NCBI RefSeq assembly: GCF_003627815.1
Contig: NZ_CP032698.1
Location: 4,960,001-5,024,000, forward strand
Origin: Streptomyces hundungensis
Lineage (GTDB): Bacteria > Actinomycetota > Actinomycetes > Streptomycetales > Streptomycetaceae
Direction of reading: 5' to 3'
Length of the DNA: 64,000 nt
Shown: positions 53,555 to 62,647 of the stretch, piece by piece
Layout: each line of letters opens with the position of its first letter
How positions within the stretch are numbered: position 1 is the first letter of the stretch
Translations under genes and position numbers: made by a program
Notes under the pieces: model-generated
Database searches by the model: none
What the model saw: only the letters and a program-made list of their open reading frames with translations
Told to the model about the DNA's origin: nothing

Positions 53555-54757
53555 ATGGAAGCCGCGTCAGAGGGACGCCGCAGCGATGGGGAGTGGATCG
53601 TGGACGTACAGGGCGCCGTGGCCCCGGGCTACGAACCCGTGAAGGACGCCTTCGTGCGGAACTTCACGCACCGGGGCGACCGAGGCGCCGCCGTAGCCGT
53701 CTACCGGGACGGGCACAAGGTCGTCGACCTGTGGGCCGGCACCAGGGACGTGGACGGCACCGCCCCCTGGGCCCTGGACACCGCCCAGATCGTCCGCTCG
53801 GCCACCAAGGGCGTGGCCGCGGCCGTCCCGCTCCTCCTGCACCAGCGCGGCCGGCTCGACCTGGACGCGCCGGTGTCGACGTACTGGCCCGAGTTCAAGG
53901 CGTACGGCAAGGAACGCGTCCTGGTGCGCCACCTGTTGGCGCACCGGGCCGGGGTGCCCGCCCTGGACCGCCCGCTCACCCCCGCCGAGGCCACCGACGC
54001 CACCTCGGGCCCGGCGGCCGTCGCCGCCCAGCGCCCGTTCTGGGAGCCCGGCACCGCGCACGGCTACCACGCGCAGACGTACAGCTGGCTCCTCGGCGAG
54101 CTGGTGCGGCGCGTCACCGGACGCACCATCGGACGCTGGCTGGCCGAGGAGATAGCGGGCCCGCTCGGCCTGGACTTCTGGCTGGGTGTGCCGGACACCG
54201 AGGCGCACCGGGTGGGCCGGGTCGGCCCGGTCGAGGCGCCCGAGGGGGAGGGCGGTCTTCGGCTGCGGCCCAAGCGGAACGTCGCCGAGGCCTATCGCGA
54301 CCCCGACTCGCTGACCCGGCGCGCGTTCGGGGCGATCGATCCGCTGCCCGACGAGAACGACCCCGCCTACCGCGCCGCCGAGCTCCCCGCCTCCGCGGGC
54401 GTCTCCACCGCCCGCGCGCTGGCCCGCTTCTATGCCGCGACGTTCGGCCAAGTCGACGACGTACCAAGGCTGTTCGCGCCCGCGACGCTCACCCTGGCCC
54501 GTACCGAGGAGAGCGCGGGACCCGATCGCGTCCTGGTGGTGAACACCCGCTTCGGGCTCGGCTACATGCTGCACGGCCCCGCCTGCCCGCTGCTCGCCCC
54601 CGGGTCCTTCGGGCACCCCGGGCGCGGGGGTTCGCTCGGGTTCGCCGACCCCGAGTCGGGGCTCGCGCTCGGCTATGTGACCAACGGCCACCAGAAGGGT
54701 GTCACCGCCGATCCGCGCGCCCAGGCCTTGGTGAGGGCACTACGTTCGACCGTATGA
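53555..54757 (+). CDS. Serine hydrolase, beta-lactamase class C-like (EstB type)
   Basis: 400 residues. The motif IVRSATKGVAAAVP holds catalytic Ser82-x-x-Lys85; the second motif Tyr is in YHAQTYSW, and FGHPGRGG is the third (HxG-type). These esterases and beta-lactamase-like hydrolases act on small esters. ATG 53555 follows AGGAGGGGG; the ORF is open upstream into the repeat but that is not coding. It overlaps the SDR by ATGA. Confidence 0.88.
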   Translation: MEAASEGRRSDGEWIVDVQGAVAPGYEPVKDAFVRNFTHRGDRGAAVAVYRDGHKVVDLWAGTRDVDGTAPWALDTAQIVRSATKGVAAAVPLLLHQRGRLDLDAPVSTYWPEFKAYGKERVLVRHLLAHRAGVPALDRPLTPAEATDATSGPAAVAAQRPFWEPGTAHGYHAQTYSWLLGELVRRVTGRTIGRWLAEEIAGPLGLDFWLGVPDTEAHRVGRVGPVEAPEGEGGLRLRPKRNVAEAYRDPDSLTRRAFGAIDPLPDENDPAYRAAELPASAGVSTARALARFYAATFGQVDDVPRLFAPATLTLARTEESAGPDRVLVVNTRFGLGYMLHGPACPLLAPGSFGHPGRGGSLGFADPESGLALGYVTNGHQKGVTADPRAQALVRALRSTV

Positions 54758-55548
54758 CGCTTCCTCGGACGGACTCGCACACGGCACGTTTCCAGGGACA
54801 CACCGCGCTGATCACGGGCGCCGCGCGCGGCATCGGCGCCGCCATCGCGCGCAGGCTGACCGACGAGGGGGCCCGTGTCCTCGTCGCCGACATCGACATG
54901 GGGCAGGCCGACGCGACGGCCGCCGCGTTGAAGGGCGCCGTCGCCCGGCACTGCGACGTGTCCGACCGGGCCTCGGTGGAGGCGGCGGTGGCGTTCGCCG
55001 TCGAGGAGTTCGGCCGGCTCGACGTCCTGGTCAACAACGCGTACTCCTGCACCCCGGACGCCGAACGCTTCGAGAACGAGGACGACGAGGAGTGGGCGCG
55101 CGACCTCGACGTCACCCTCACCGGCGCCTTCCGCTGCGCCCGCGCCGCTCTGCCGCACCTGGCGGCCTCGGGCCGGGGCGCGATCGTCAACATCGGCTCG
55201 GTCAACGGCGAGCAGGACTTCGGCAACCACGCCTACAGCGCCGCCAAGGCGGGCCTCGCGTCCCTGACCCGTACGCTCGCCGGGGACGCGGCGCCGCGCG
55301 GGGTGCGGGTCAACCTCGTGCACCCCGGCACCATCCGCACCCCCGCCTGGGAGGGCCGTGAGGCCCAGCTGGAGCGGCTGGCCCGGCAGTATCCGATGGG
55401 CAGGGTCGGCGAGCCCGAGGACATCGCGGCGGCCGTCGCCTTCCTCGCCTCCGCCGACGCGTCCTGGATCACCGGCACCACCCTGCGGGTCGACGGCGGG
55501 GTGATGGCCGTCAACACCGGTTTCCAGCGCAGCTCGCACGAGGCGTGA
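54754..55548 (+). CDS. Short-chain dehydrogenase/reductase
   Basis: 264 residues. ALITGAARGIGAAIARRL is the NAD(P) motif, NNAYSCTP, IGSVNGEQDFGNHAYSAAKAGL with catalytic Ser, Tyr and Lys, and the C-terminal WITGTTLRVDGGV. Coupled to the serine hydrolase by four bases; the pair may act on one compound. Converges with the FAD monooxygenase gene. Confidence 0.9.
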   Translation: MTLPRTDSHTARFQGHTALITGAARGIGAAIARRLTDEGARVLVADIDMGQADATAAALKGAVARHCDVSDRASVEAAVAFAVEEFGRLDVLVNNAYSCTPDAERFENEDDEEWARDLDVTLTGAFRCARAALPHLAASGRGAIVNIGSVNGEQDFGNHAYSAAKAGLASLTRTLAGDAAPRGVRVNLVHPGTIRTPAWEGREAQLERLARQYPMGRVGEPEDIAAAVAFLASADASWITGTTLRVDGGVMAVNTGFQRSSHEA

Positions 55549-55551
55549 GGT

Positions 55552-56769
55552 TCACTCCCCGGCCGTCTTGAACATCGCCCGGCGCAGCCATCCGCTGTGC
55601 GCCGCCGTCCGCAGCGCGCCGCGCAGCAGCGTCCGGGCGAGCCGGCTTTCGGTGGTCGCCGCGCGGGTGTCGCGCAGCGACCGGGCGACCGCCTCGAAGC
55701 CGTAGACCCGCATCTCCGTCTCGTACGCGCCGACCGCCCGTACGAGGTCGCGGCGGCGGGCGAGGCGGCTGGAGAGCAGGCGGGCGTCGCGCAGGGAGGT
55801 GTCGGCGCCGGTGCCGCCGAGCGCCGTCATGGCGTGGGCGGCGTCGCCGAGCAGGGTGATCCGCCCGGGCGGCCACGGTTCGACCGGCTCAAGGGCGCGC
55901 ATCCGGGACGCCCGGACGGTGCCCGGGTCCGACTCGGCGACCAGGCGGCGCAGCGCCGGATGCCAGTCGGTGAGCCGCTCGGCGACCAGCGCGCACAGCG
56001 CCTTGCCGTCGAAGAGTTCCACGTCGTCCGGGCAGGCGAGGGCCTTGACGGCGTACGTCCACACGACGCGGTCGGCGCCCCGGGCGCGCGGTGAGCGCCA
56101 CACCGCGCTGAACAGGGCGTCCGAGCGGGGGGAGAGGATGGTGTTGGCGCCGGTGGTGAGCGCGGCGGGGAGCTCGGCCTCGCGTGTCGCGGTCAGCTCC
56201 AACTGGCCGGTGACGGCGAGGACTTGAGTGTCCACGTGGGTCGCGTGCGGCAGGAGCTGGGTGCGTACTCGGGACTCGGCGCCGTCCGCGCCGACCAGGA
56301 GATCACCGTAGGCCGTTGAGCCGTTCGCGAAGTGCGCCGTGACGGTGCCGTCGGGTGCCTGCTCGTAGTGGGTGAACTCCCGCCCCCGCAGCACCAGATG
56401 CTCGCCGAGCCCCGTCAGGAGCACCTCGTCCAGGGTGTCGCGGTCCACGAGGTGGGAGGCGTGCTGGGCGGGGCGGTCCTCGGGCGGCCCGGCCAGACGC
56501 AATAGCTCCCCCAACTGCTCGGTGCGGTACGCCAGTTGGCCCGCACCGCGCTCGCCGACCGCGGTGAACGCCTCCCACGCCTCGGGCGGCAGGCACTCGT
56601 ACAGGGCCCGGGCGCCGTGGGGGCCGAGGCGCAGCCGCTGGTCGTGGGGCGCGCGGGCCGCCTCGCGTTCGTACACCGCGAAGCCCAGGCCCGCCTTGCG
56701 CAGCCCCTGGGCCAGACAGAGCCCGCCGATGCCGCCGCCGATGATCAGGACGTGCGGTGTGCCGGTCAT
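55552..56769 (-). CDS. FAD-dependent aromatic-type monooxygenase (PHBH family)
   Basis: 405 residues. VLIIGGGIGGLCLAQGL is the FAD Rossmann motif, LLVGADGAESRVR is the DG motif, and ITLLGDAAHAMTALGGTGADTSLRDARLLSSRL is the GD motif binding the FAD ribityl chain. Members hydroxylate or epoxidise small molecules using NAD(P)H. No tailoring gene cluster is seen nearby. ATG 56769 is chosen; 24 more bases are open upstream. Confidence 0.88.
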   Translation of the reverse strand: MTGTPHVLIIGGGIGGLCLAQGLRKAGLGFAVYEREAARAPHDQRLRLGPHGARALYECLPPEAWEAFTAVGERGAGQLAYRTEQLGELLRLAGPPEDRPAQHASHLVDRDTLDEVLLTGLGEHLVLRGREFTHYEQAPDGTVTAHFANGSTAYGDLLVGADGAESRVRTQLLPHATHVDTQVLAVTGQLELTATREAELPAALTTGANTILSPRSDALFSAVWRSPRARGADRVVWTYAVKALACPDDVELFDGKALCALVAERLTDWHPALRRLVAESDPGTVRASRMRALEPVEPWPPGRITLLGDAAHAMTALGGTGADTSLRDARLLSSRLARRRDLVRAVGAYETEMRVYGFEAVARSLRDTRAATTESRLARTLLRGALRTAAHSGWLRRAMFKTAGE

Positions 56770-56839
56770 GGCGCCCCCTTCGTCGAGGCGCAACCTAGCG
56801 TCGGGCGGCCCGGTGTCAACCCGTGCGCGGCCCGGCCCG

Positions 56840-56950
56840 CACCCGCCCGACGGACCGGCCGGGCGCGCGGATCGCGGCCCGGCCCGCGGACGTTTGCCGG
56901 GCGCGCGGACGTCTGCCGGGCCCGCGGACCTCTGGCGGGCGCGCGGGTCT
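56840..56950. repeat. Short direct repeats of a GCGCGCGGACGTCTGCCGG type
   Basis: Four imperfect ~22-bp units (GGGCGCGCGGACGTCTGCCG and variants) lie between the monooxygenase start and the PBP stop, with no gene in them. Confidence 0.6.
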
Positions 56951-58578
56951 CAGCCGGCGCGCAGGACCTGCGCGACGATGGGCCCGGCCGCGTCCCCGCC
57001 GTGCCCGCCGGACTGCACCAGGGCCGCGGCCGCCAGGTCGTCGCTGTACGCGGTGAACCAGCTGTCCGACTTGTTCTGCCCGTCCTTCTCGGCAGATCCG
57101 GTCTTCGCGCCCTTGGCGCCGCCGACCGCGGACATCGCCTGCGTCGCCGTCCCGTAGGAGGCGGTCGCGGTGATGTGCATCATGTCGCGCAGCTGCGCGG
57201 CGACGCCCGAGGGCAGGGGGCCGGCCTGGGCGAGCGCGCGGCCGTCCAGGGACTGCGGCACGATCACCGGCTGGTGGAACTGGCCCGACTTCGCGGTCGC
57301 CGCGATCGACGCCATGTCGAGCGGGCTCATCTGCACCTTGCCCTGCCCGATGTAGGCGGCCGCCGTCTCCGCGCCGGCCGAGGCGGGCACGCTGCCGTCG
57401 AACGACGGCACGCCGACCTTCCAGTCCTGGCCTATGCCGAAGTAGTCGGCCGCAACGCGCCCCAGCGCCCCGTCGTCGTTCACGTCGTCGACGAGCTTGA
57501 TGAAGGCGGTGTTGCAGGAGCGGGCGAAGCTCTTGGAGAAGGGCTCGCCGTCCATGGAGAAGTTGTTCAGGTTGTGGAAGGTGACGCCCTGCCAGATCGC
57601 GCTGGACGGACACTCGGCCGGCTTGTCGGCGGTGGCCTTGCCCTTCTCGATGAGCATCGCCGCCGTGACGATCTTCATCGTCGAACCCGGGGCGACCCGG
57701 CCCTGGAGCGAGGCGGGGAACTTGTCGATCCGGTTGTCCGCGACGGCCCGGATCTCACCGGTGCTGGGCTTCACGGCGACCACCGAGGACTCCCCGAAGC
57801 GCTTGACCGCCTTCTCGGCCGCGGCCTGCACATCGGCGTCGAGGGTCGTTTTCAGCTTGCCCGGGGTGCCCTTCTGGAGGGTGAGGAGCGTGCGGGCCGG
57901 GGTGGTGTTGTCGCCCTGGATCTGGAGTTCGATGCCCGGGGTGCCGTCGGCCTTGGCGCCGTACTTCTCGCGCAGCCCGTCCAGGATCGCGCCGAGCGAG
58001 GGGAACTGCTCCTTGGTCAGCGGGCGGTCCTTGTCGTCGACCGCCTGGATCTCGGGGTTGCGCGCCTGCCCGGTCACCAGGTGCTCGCCCGCCTTCAGCT
58101 GCGGATACAGCACTGCGGGCTGCCAGTCGACCAGCGCCTTGTGCGTGGACTGGCCGCGTACGACGGTCAGTTGGGAGGCGTAGGACAGCGGAGCCGTCTT
58201 GCCCTCGAAGGAGACGTCGGCCTTGACCGTGTACGGCACGACCGGGCCGTTCGCCGCGCCGGGGGTGACCGTCACGTTGGTGAGGTGCGCCTGGTCGCGG
58301 AAGCCGGTCAGCGCGGTCGAGGCGCCCTGCTGGTTGTTGGTCAGGGCGGCCGCCCCGGCCGCGTCGCCCTTGGCCCAGGCGGCGAGGAAGTCGGTGGAGG
58401 TCTGCTTGATCTCGTCCTCTGCCGGCGGCCCGGTGCGCGCGGGCGCGCCCTGGGTGTGCGTTCCGCCGAGGCCCTTGTCGCCGCCGCCGCCCACCAGGGC
58501 GTAACCCCCGTACGCCACGCCGCCGGCGACCACCACGAACGCTCCGCCCACAATGGCGACCTTCGCTGCACTGCGCAT
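56950..58578 (-). CDS. Penicillin-binding protein, transpeptidase with NTF2-like N-terminal domain
   Basis: 542 residues. An N-terminal helix (KVAIVGGAFVVVAGGVAYGGYAL) anchors it; then an NTF2-like (MecA-N type) domain ~57-150, a PBP dimerisation-type segment, and the transpeptidase domain with S299TMK, S354CN and K492TG. It cross-links peptidoglycan outside the membrane and is a beta-lactam target. In Streptomyces two such genes lie near pmt; the fragment to its right fits that order. Confidence 0.93.
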   Translation of the reverse strand: MRSAAKVAIVGGAFVVVAGGVAYGGYALVGGGGDKGLGGTHTQGAPARTGPPAEDEIKQTSTDFLAAWAKGDAAGAAALTNNQQGASTALTGFRDQAHLTNVTVTPGAANGPVVPYTVKADVSFEGKTAPLSYASQLTVVRGQSTHKALVDWQPAVLYPQLKAGEHLVTGQARNPEIQAVDDKDRPLTKEQFPSLGAILDGLREKYGAKADGTPGIELQIQGDNTTPARTLLTLQKGTPGKLKTTLDADVQAAAEKAVKRFGESSVVAVKPSTGEIRAVADNRIDKFPASLQGRVAPGSTMKIVTAAMLIEKGKATADKPAECPSSAIWQGVTFHNLNNFSMDGEPFSKSFARSCNTAFIKLVDDVNDDGALGRVAADYFGIGQDWKVGVPSFDGSVPASAGAETAAAYIGQGKVQMSPLDMASIAATAKSGQFHQPVIVPQSLDGRALAQAGPLPSGVAAQLRDMMHITATASYGTATQAMSAVGGAKGAKTGSAEKDGQNKSDSWFTAYSDDLAAAALVQSGGHGGDAAGPIVAQVLRAG

Positions 58579-58712
58579 CCCGCAGTTCCCCTCCCCAGGA
58601 GTCCCCCGAACCCCTTGAACGTGTTCAACGGGTTACTTGGGGGCGACTCTACGGGACGGGAGTGACAGCGGGGCGCGCAGTTGTCCGAACGGTTACCGGA
58701 ACGCGACCGGTG

Positions 58713-58803
58713 TCACACCCAGCTGTCCAGCCACATGCGGCTGCGCCAGGAGTCCAGCGGGATCGGCGTACCGGTGTAGATCGGCCAGAAGTACACGAAG
58801 TTC
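58713..58803 (-). pseudogene. pmt: 3' fragment of protein O-mannosyltransferase (pmt), split by the element
   Basis: On the minus strand HRNFVYFWPIYTGTPIPLD then SWRSRMWLDSWV and a stop: 31 residues that read like the conserved C-terminus of actinobacterial dolichyl-phosphate-mannose protein mannosyltransferases. Upstream residues (VSAGRGRKAPT) do not, so the junction is near 58,804. The rest of pmt should lie beyond the other end of the element, or the element may carry a copy that restores the ORF. Confidence 0.65.
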
Positions 58804-58809
58804 CGGTGA

Positions 58810-58831
58810 GTCGGGGCCTTGCGGCCCCGAC
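58810..58831 (-). terminator. Hairpin at the left junction, after the integrase
   Basis: GTCGGGGCC (58810-58818) and GGCCCCGAC (58823-58831) pair perfectly around a TTGC loop, 30 bp past the integrase stop. It may end integrase transcription and so protect pmt. Confidence 0.65.
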
Positions 58832-58860
58832 CTGCGGATACTAGTGGATTCCGTGTCGTT

Positions 58861-60126
58861 TCAGGCGGCTTGGGCCGTGTCAGGGCCGTGATCATGGAGA
58901 CGGGATGCTTGATACATGCCGTCGACCGCCTTCCGGGTGCGCCCTTCGCTGCTCGGCATGAGGTGGGTGTACGTCCGCAGCGTGAAGCCAGGATCGTTGT
59001 GTCCGAGGTACGTGCTCAGAGCCCGAATGTTCTCGCCCGCGTCCAGGAGCACGGACGCGTAGAAGTGCCTGAGGGCGTGCATGCCGTGCTCGCGTGCCGA
59101 CGCGTACCGTTCGCCCTCATCGGGTTCTGGGATGAGGCCTGCGGCGGCAAGAGAGGGTTTCCACATGAAGTCGTTGAAGTAGCTCACGCGGACGTGCAGG
59201 CCTTCTTTGCCGCTGAACAGCAGCCGCTTCGTCACCAGGGGCCCGTCAGGGGTCCGCCAGGGCAGTGTGACCGTGATGGGCTCGAACTCCTTCGAGTGGG
59301 CCCGCAGCGCGTCGGCTACCGACACAGGAAGCGGTACGTCACGAACCTTGCCGCCCTTGGGGAGGGCGAACACGTACTTCCCCCGGATGCGCTTGAGTTG
59401 CTGGCCGACGGTCACCCAGCCGCCCTCATAGTTCAGCTCATCCTCCGAGAGTCCGAAGATCTCGCCCTGTCGCAGACCGCATCCCGCCCCGGGGTCGATG
59501 GCTGCGCGGAACCGTTCGGGGAGAGCTGACCGTACGTTGAAGACCTGCGCGGCAGTCCAGGGGACGATGCGCGGTTTGCCCGGTCGGGGCAGCGTGACCG
59601 AACGGGCCCGACAAGGGTTCCGGGGAAGGAGGCCGTCCTCTACGGCTGCGTTAAGCGCGGCGGAGACCGTGCTGACGATGATGCGGCGGTGTGATTCCGC
59701 CGGCACCGTGGCTTCGAGCGCGCCGATCCAGTCCCGGATGTGCTCGGGCTTGAACGATCCGATGGGCCGTGAGCCGAGGTGCGGGTACGCGTGCAGCCTC
59801 AGACGACGCTCGGCCGCCTCGCGGCTGTTGACTTCTCCCGTGTGGTTCTTCACCCACTTCTCGGCGTACTGTCGGAACGTGGTGCGGGCGGCCTTGGGGT
59901 CGATGTACTGGCCGCGTGACATGTCGGCCTCGATGTTGGTCAGCCACTTCTCAGCTAGGCGCTTCTGCCCGTCGCGGAAGCTCTTGGACTTCTCGGTGCC
60001 GTCGGGCCCGACGTAGCGGGCGCGATAGCGGAGACCGGTTCCGTGGCGGTCGGTCTTCTCACGGATGGTCTTGCCGGTGGCGTCAGTTTCGGTCCTGTAC
60101 CAGCGGTCTTGGATATGGCCAGCCAT
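58861..60126 (-). CDS. int: Tyrosine recombinase (site-specific integrase)
   Basis: 421 residues. A SAM-like N-terminal DNA-binding domain (TFRQYAEKWVKNHTGEVNSREAAERRLRLHAYPHLG) precedes the catalytic domain with R219 in GCGLRQGEIFGL, H350 and R353 in HALRHFYASVLLDAG, H376 in LGHNDPG, and nucleophile Y386 in RTYTHLM. It resembles integrases of pSAM2-like elements and actinophages. ATG 60126 (MAGHIQDRWYRTE) follows GGGAG; upstream frame is open but unlikely. It should recombine at the pmt 3' end. Confidence 0.94.
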   Translation of the reverse strand: MAGHIQDRWYRTETDATGKTIREKTDRHGTGLRYRARYVGPDGTEKSKSFRDGQKRLAEKWLTNIEADMSRGQYIDPKAARTTFRQYAEKWVKNHTGEVNSREAAERRLRLHAYPHLGSRPIGSFKPEHIRDWIGALEATVPAESHRRIIVSTVSAALNAAVEDGLLPRNPCRARSVTLPRPGKPRIVPWTAAQVFNVRSALPERFRAAIDPGAGCGLRQGEIFGLSEDELNYEGGWVTVGQQLKRIRGKYVFALPKGGKVRDVPLPVSVADALRAHSKEFEPITVTLPWRTPDGPLVTKRLLFSGKEGLHVRVSYFNDFMWKPSLAAAGLIPEPDEGERYASAREHGMHALRHFYASVLLDAGENIRALSTYLGHNDPGFTLRTYTHLMPSSEGRTRKAVDGMYQASRLHDHGPDTAQAA

Positions 60127-60173
60127 GGGGGCTGACTCCCTTCTCGGTAGTGGTGCGGAGACGTTCCTCAGGG

Positions 60174-60540
60174 AGGCGGAGACAGGGGCTCCCGGGGCGT
60201 TCCTGAGGGGCATTTAGAGGGCTCTGGGAGCGCGCCTCCCTGCCTCCCTGCGTAGCTGTCTGCGCTGGTCAGGCGGAGGGAGGCAAGGCAGGGAGGCGGT
60301 GAGGGAGTTCTCCCTGCCTCCCCCGTCCGGCGGGCCGTGCCTCCCTGCCGTTCGTGGTGTCCGCCGGAGCCCGGCGGGGAGGCAGAGACAGAGGTTCCGA
60401 AGGCCTTCCAGAGGGGGGTTTCGGGAAGGGCGAGACGGTGCCTCCCCGCCTCCCCAAACCGCCGTTTGTGCTGCTCAGTGCGGGGGATGCGGGCCGGGGA
60501 GGCGGTTGGGGAGTTCTCCCCGCCTCCCCCGTCCGTCGGG
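60174..60540. repeat. Imperfect ~206-bp tandem duplication with GCCTCCC inverted repeats
   Basis: Unit A (~60174-60380) and unit B (~60381-60540) align at an offset of 206 bp. Each holds GCCTCCCTG- (A) or GCCTCCCCG-type (B) arms, a palindrome of AGGGAGTTCTCCCT (A) or GGGGAGTTCTCCCC (B), and a core resembling CGTTTGTGCTGCTCAG. Third and fourth half-copies of the core lie at 60,348 and 60,890. No coding gene fits; the space between the integrase and excisionase genes is otherwise empty. Confidence 0.75.
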
Positions 60541-60544
60541 TGGT

Positions 60545-60772
60545 TCAGGCCGCGTCGGTGAGGGCGGTCTGTTCGGCGACCCAGCGGGCCACGGCCGTGG
60601 GGTCGTAGCGGACGTGCTTGCCGACGCGGAAGCCGGTCGGCCCGACGCGTTTGCGGCGCCACTGGTAGACGGTCTCGACGCTCGGGAGGCTGAACATCAC
60701 CACGAGGTCTTCCGGGGTGAGGTAGCGGTCCGGGAGGCCGGACCGGAGGGTGTCGCGCGGGTCGCTGGGCAT
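60545..60772 (-). CDS. Excisionase-like helix-turn-helix protein
   Basis: 75 residues. YLTPEDLVVMFSLPSVETVYQWRRKRVGPTGFRVGKHVRYDPTAVARWVAEQ is an HTH_17/MerR-like winged helix as used by excisionases of actinomycete elements. It sits next to the integrase, in the usual place for xis. It probably bends DNA at the element ends for excision. Confidence 0.85.
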   Translation of the reverse strand: MPSDPRDTLRSGLPDRYLTPEDLVVMFSLPSVETVYQWRRKRVGPTGFRVGKHVRYDPTAVARWVAEQTALTDAA

Positions 60773-60844
60773 GGCGGTGGTGACTCCTCGTGTCCGTGGC
60801 GCGGTATCGGGGGTCGTGCCGGGTGCCGGTCCTAGAGAGTTGGT

Positions 60845-60975
60845 GTATCCCAGCGTCCGCAGCGTCCTAGCGTCCGCACGCCCGCGTTCGTGCTGCTCAA
60901 CTCGGGTGCGAGGTGCGGACGCTGGTGCGGAAGCTGCGGACGCTGGACGGCTGTAGCGTCCGCAGCTTCGCCGTG
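60845..60975. repeat. AGCGTCCGCA inverted/direct repeat cluster
   Basis: AGCGTCCGCA occurs at about 60,854, 60,870 and 60,955 and its complement TGCGGACGCT at about 60,915 and 60,936, around a core GCGTTCGTGCTGCTCAACTC. The core matches the one in the 60174-60540 repeats though the arms differ. No gene is seen in the 60,773-61,063 gap. Confidence 0.7.
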
Positions 60976-61063
60976 TCCGGGCCGCTAGTGTGCGGCCCGG
61001 CTTGGAGGGTTCTCCGGTGGCGTCAGTGCTGGTCGGGGAAGGTTTCGCCGCTCCCGGCGGGGG

Positions 61064-62647
61064 TCACGTCGGGCCAGAGCGGGTCTGCGGGGGTGTGGAC
61101 GCTGGCTCGTCTGCGGGGTCGGTGCGGGTGAGGATCAGCAGCTTGTGGCGGTGCCGGTCTCGGCTACGTTGCGTGTCGTCCACCGTGATGCCGATCGACC
61201 TCAACAGCGGTGCGAGGCGCTTGAGTCGGCCGCCTGCGCGCGTGGCGTCCTTGGGCCAGCCCGGCGGCCGGGAGCCGCCTGGCGGTGGGAGCTGTTCCAG
61301 GAGTTGAGCTGCGGTGCCCTGCCACGTTCCGGCTTCCTCGACCAGCGCGGCCACGGCGTTGCCGAACGGGTCGCCTTCCAACGCGTCGCCTGCGACGTTG
61401 GCGGATGTTGCCAGGTAGGAATCCAGAGTCTGCCAGCCCTGCACCTGGTCGACGGCCGCGAGGATGCGGGCGAAGTCTGCCATGCGCGGCATCGAGTCGA
61501 GCCGAACCGTCGGCAGAATCGCGAGCACGCACGCGAGCAGCTCGCACAGGGCCCCGAGGATGGCGGGGCGGACCGCCTCGAAGGTGGCGTCCAGTTCTTC
61601 CTCGGTGCGGCGCCGGTCTTCCTCGATCAACTGGAGATCGAGCATCAAGAGCCGCTCGGCCAAGTCGCCCGCCAGGGCTCCCGCGTCGATGGTGGTCATC
61701 GCCAGCACCCGCCGGAATGAGAGGACCACCACGTCGTCATCGGTGTACAAGGCTCGGTCCACGATCCCGTCGCCCGTGACGGCCTTGCACAGGGTGTCTG
61801 AGAGCCACGGCGGAATAGTTGAGATGTTGTCCAGGCACAGCGCCCACGAGTTGAAGGCCTGCGCGGACCACGCCTTGATGTCCCGTGGCTGGCTCCGCTT
61901 GGACGCGGGGGACGGGTCGATGAGGTTCACGACCATCTGCGCGGTCTTCGACTTGCCCGTGCCCTGCTCGCCTTTGAAGGTGAGCACCGGGTGCGGGATC
62001 GTCGGAATCCACGCCGCGACCAGCCACGCCACCAACTGCCGGAACGTGGACTCATCCATGTTCAACAGGGCGTGCAGCTTGGCCAAGCCGTCCCCGTCTA
62101 GTACCGGGGTGGGCATCGGGGCCATGGCTCCGGAGCGTCGGAACAGGGCGGGGGAGCGGGCGACCACGTGCCAGCCGTTGCCCCCGGAGATGGTGACGGC
62201 CCGGCCGTCGGCGGTTCCGAGATCGAGGACGATTCGGCCGGCGGGGTCGCCCCCGACCCGCAGATGCACCGGCACCGGGTCGTTGTCTTCTGCGATCCCT
62301 TCGAGGACGGTCATCGCGTCCGCGAGTGCGGACTGGGAGGCCACGTCGCCTTTGAAGGTGTCGGCGTAGAGCCGGGCGAGCCGCTGGCGCAGGCCTGCCC
62401 GGCCGCGCAGCGGGAGAGCGAGGTTCGGTCCGTCGATGGCGACCGCGTAGGGGCGGCCGTCGCTCGACATGGCGAACGTGTAGCGCTCCCGTGCCAGGGC
62501 GACCAGCCGCACGGCGGCCGACGGCTTCTTGCCCCCACCGTCGCCGCCCGGCGCGGGGCTCGGCGTGGTGGCGCCCAGAGAGTTCACGGCGGTGCCGTTG
62601 ACGGGGCGGGTATGCCCGTTCGCGGGCTTGGTCGTGGGCGTGGTCAT
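61064..62647 (-). CDS. P-loop ATPase resembling phage/satellite replication helicase
   Basis: 527 residues. After an ~45-residue disordered N-terminus come a poorly conserved region and then GEQGTGKSKTAQMVV (Walker A, ~226-233), WALCLDNIST (Walker B-like, ~268-276) and an SF3-like stretch (FRRVLAMTTIDAGALAGDLAERLLML, arginine finger area). A C-terminal winged-helix-like part has GGRLKRLAPLLRSIGITVDD. The pattern is like P4-alpha/D5 helicases but no primase motif is evident. ATG 62647 follows AAGGAGG. It overlaps the HNH gene by four bases. Likely replication or maintenance protein of the element. Confidence 0.72.
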   Translation of the reverse strand: MTTPTTKPANGHTRPVNGTAVNSLGATTPSPAPGGDGGGKKPSAAVRLVALARERYTFAMSSDGRPYAVAIDGPNLALPLRGRAGLRQRLARLYADTFKGDVASQSALADAMTVLEGIAEDNDPVPVHLRVGGDPAGRIVLDLGTADGRAVTISGGNGWHVVARSPALFRRSGAMAPMPTPVLDGDGLAKLHALLNMDESTFRQLVAWLVAAWIPTIPHPVLTFKGEQGTGKSKTAQMVVNLIDPSPASKRSQPRDIKAWSAQAFNSWALCLDNISTIPPWLSDTLCKAVTGDGIVDRALYTDDDVVVLSFRRVLAMTTIDAGALAGDLAERLLMLDLQLIEEDRRRTEEELDATFEAVRPAILGALCELLACVLAILPTVRLDSMPRMADFARILAAVDQVQGWQTLDSYLATSANVAGDALEGDPFGNAVAALVEEAGTWQGTAAQLLEQLPPPGGSRPPGWPKDATRAGGRLKRLAPLLRSIGITVDDTQRSRDRHRHKLLILTRTDPADEPASTPPQTRSGPT

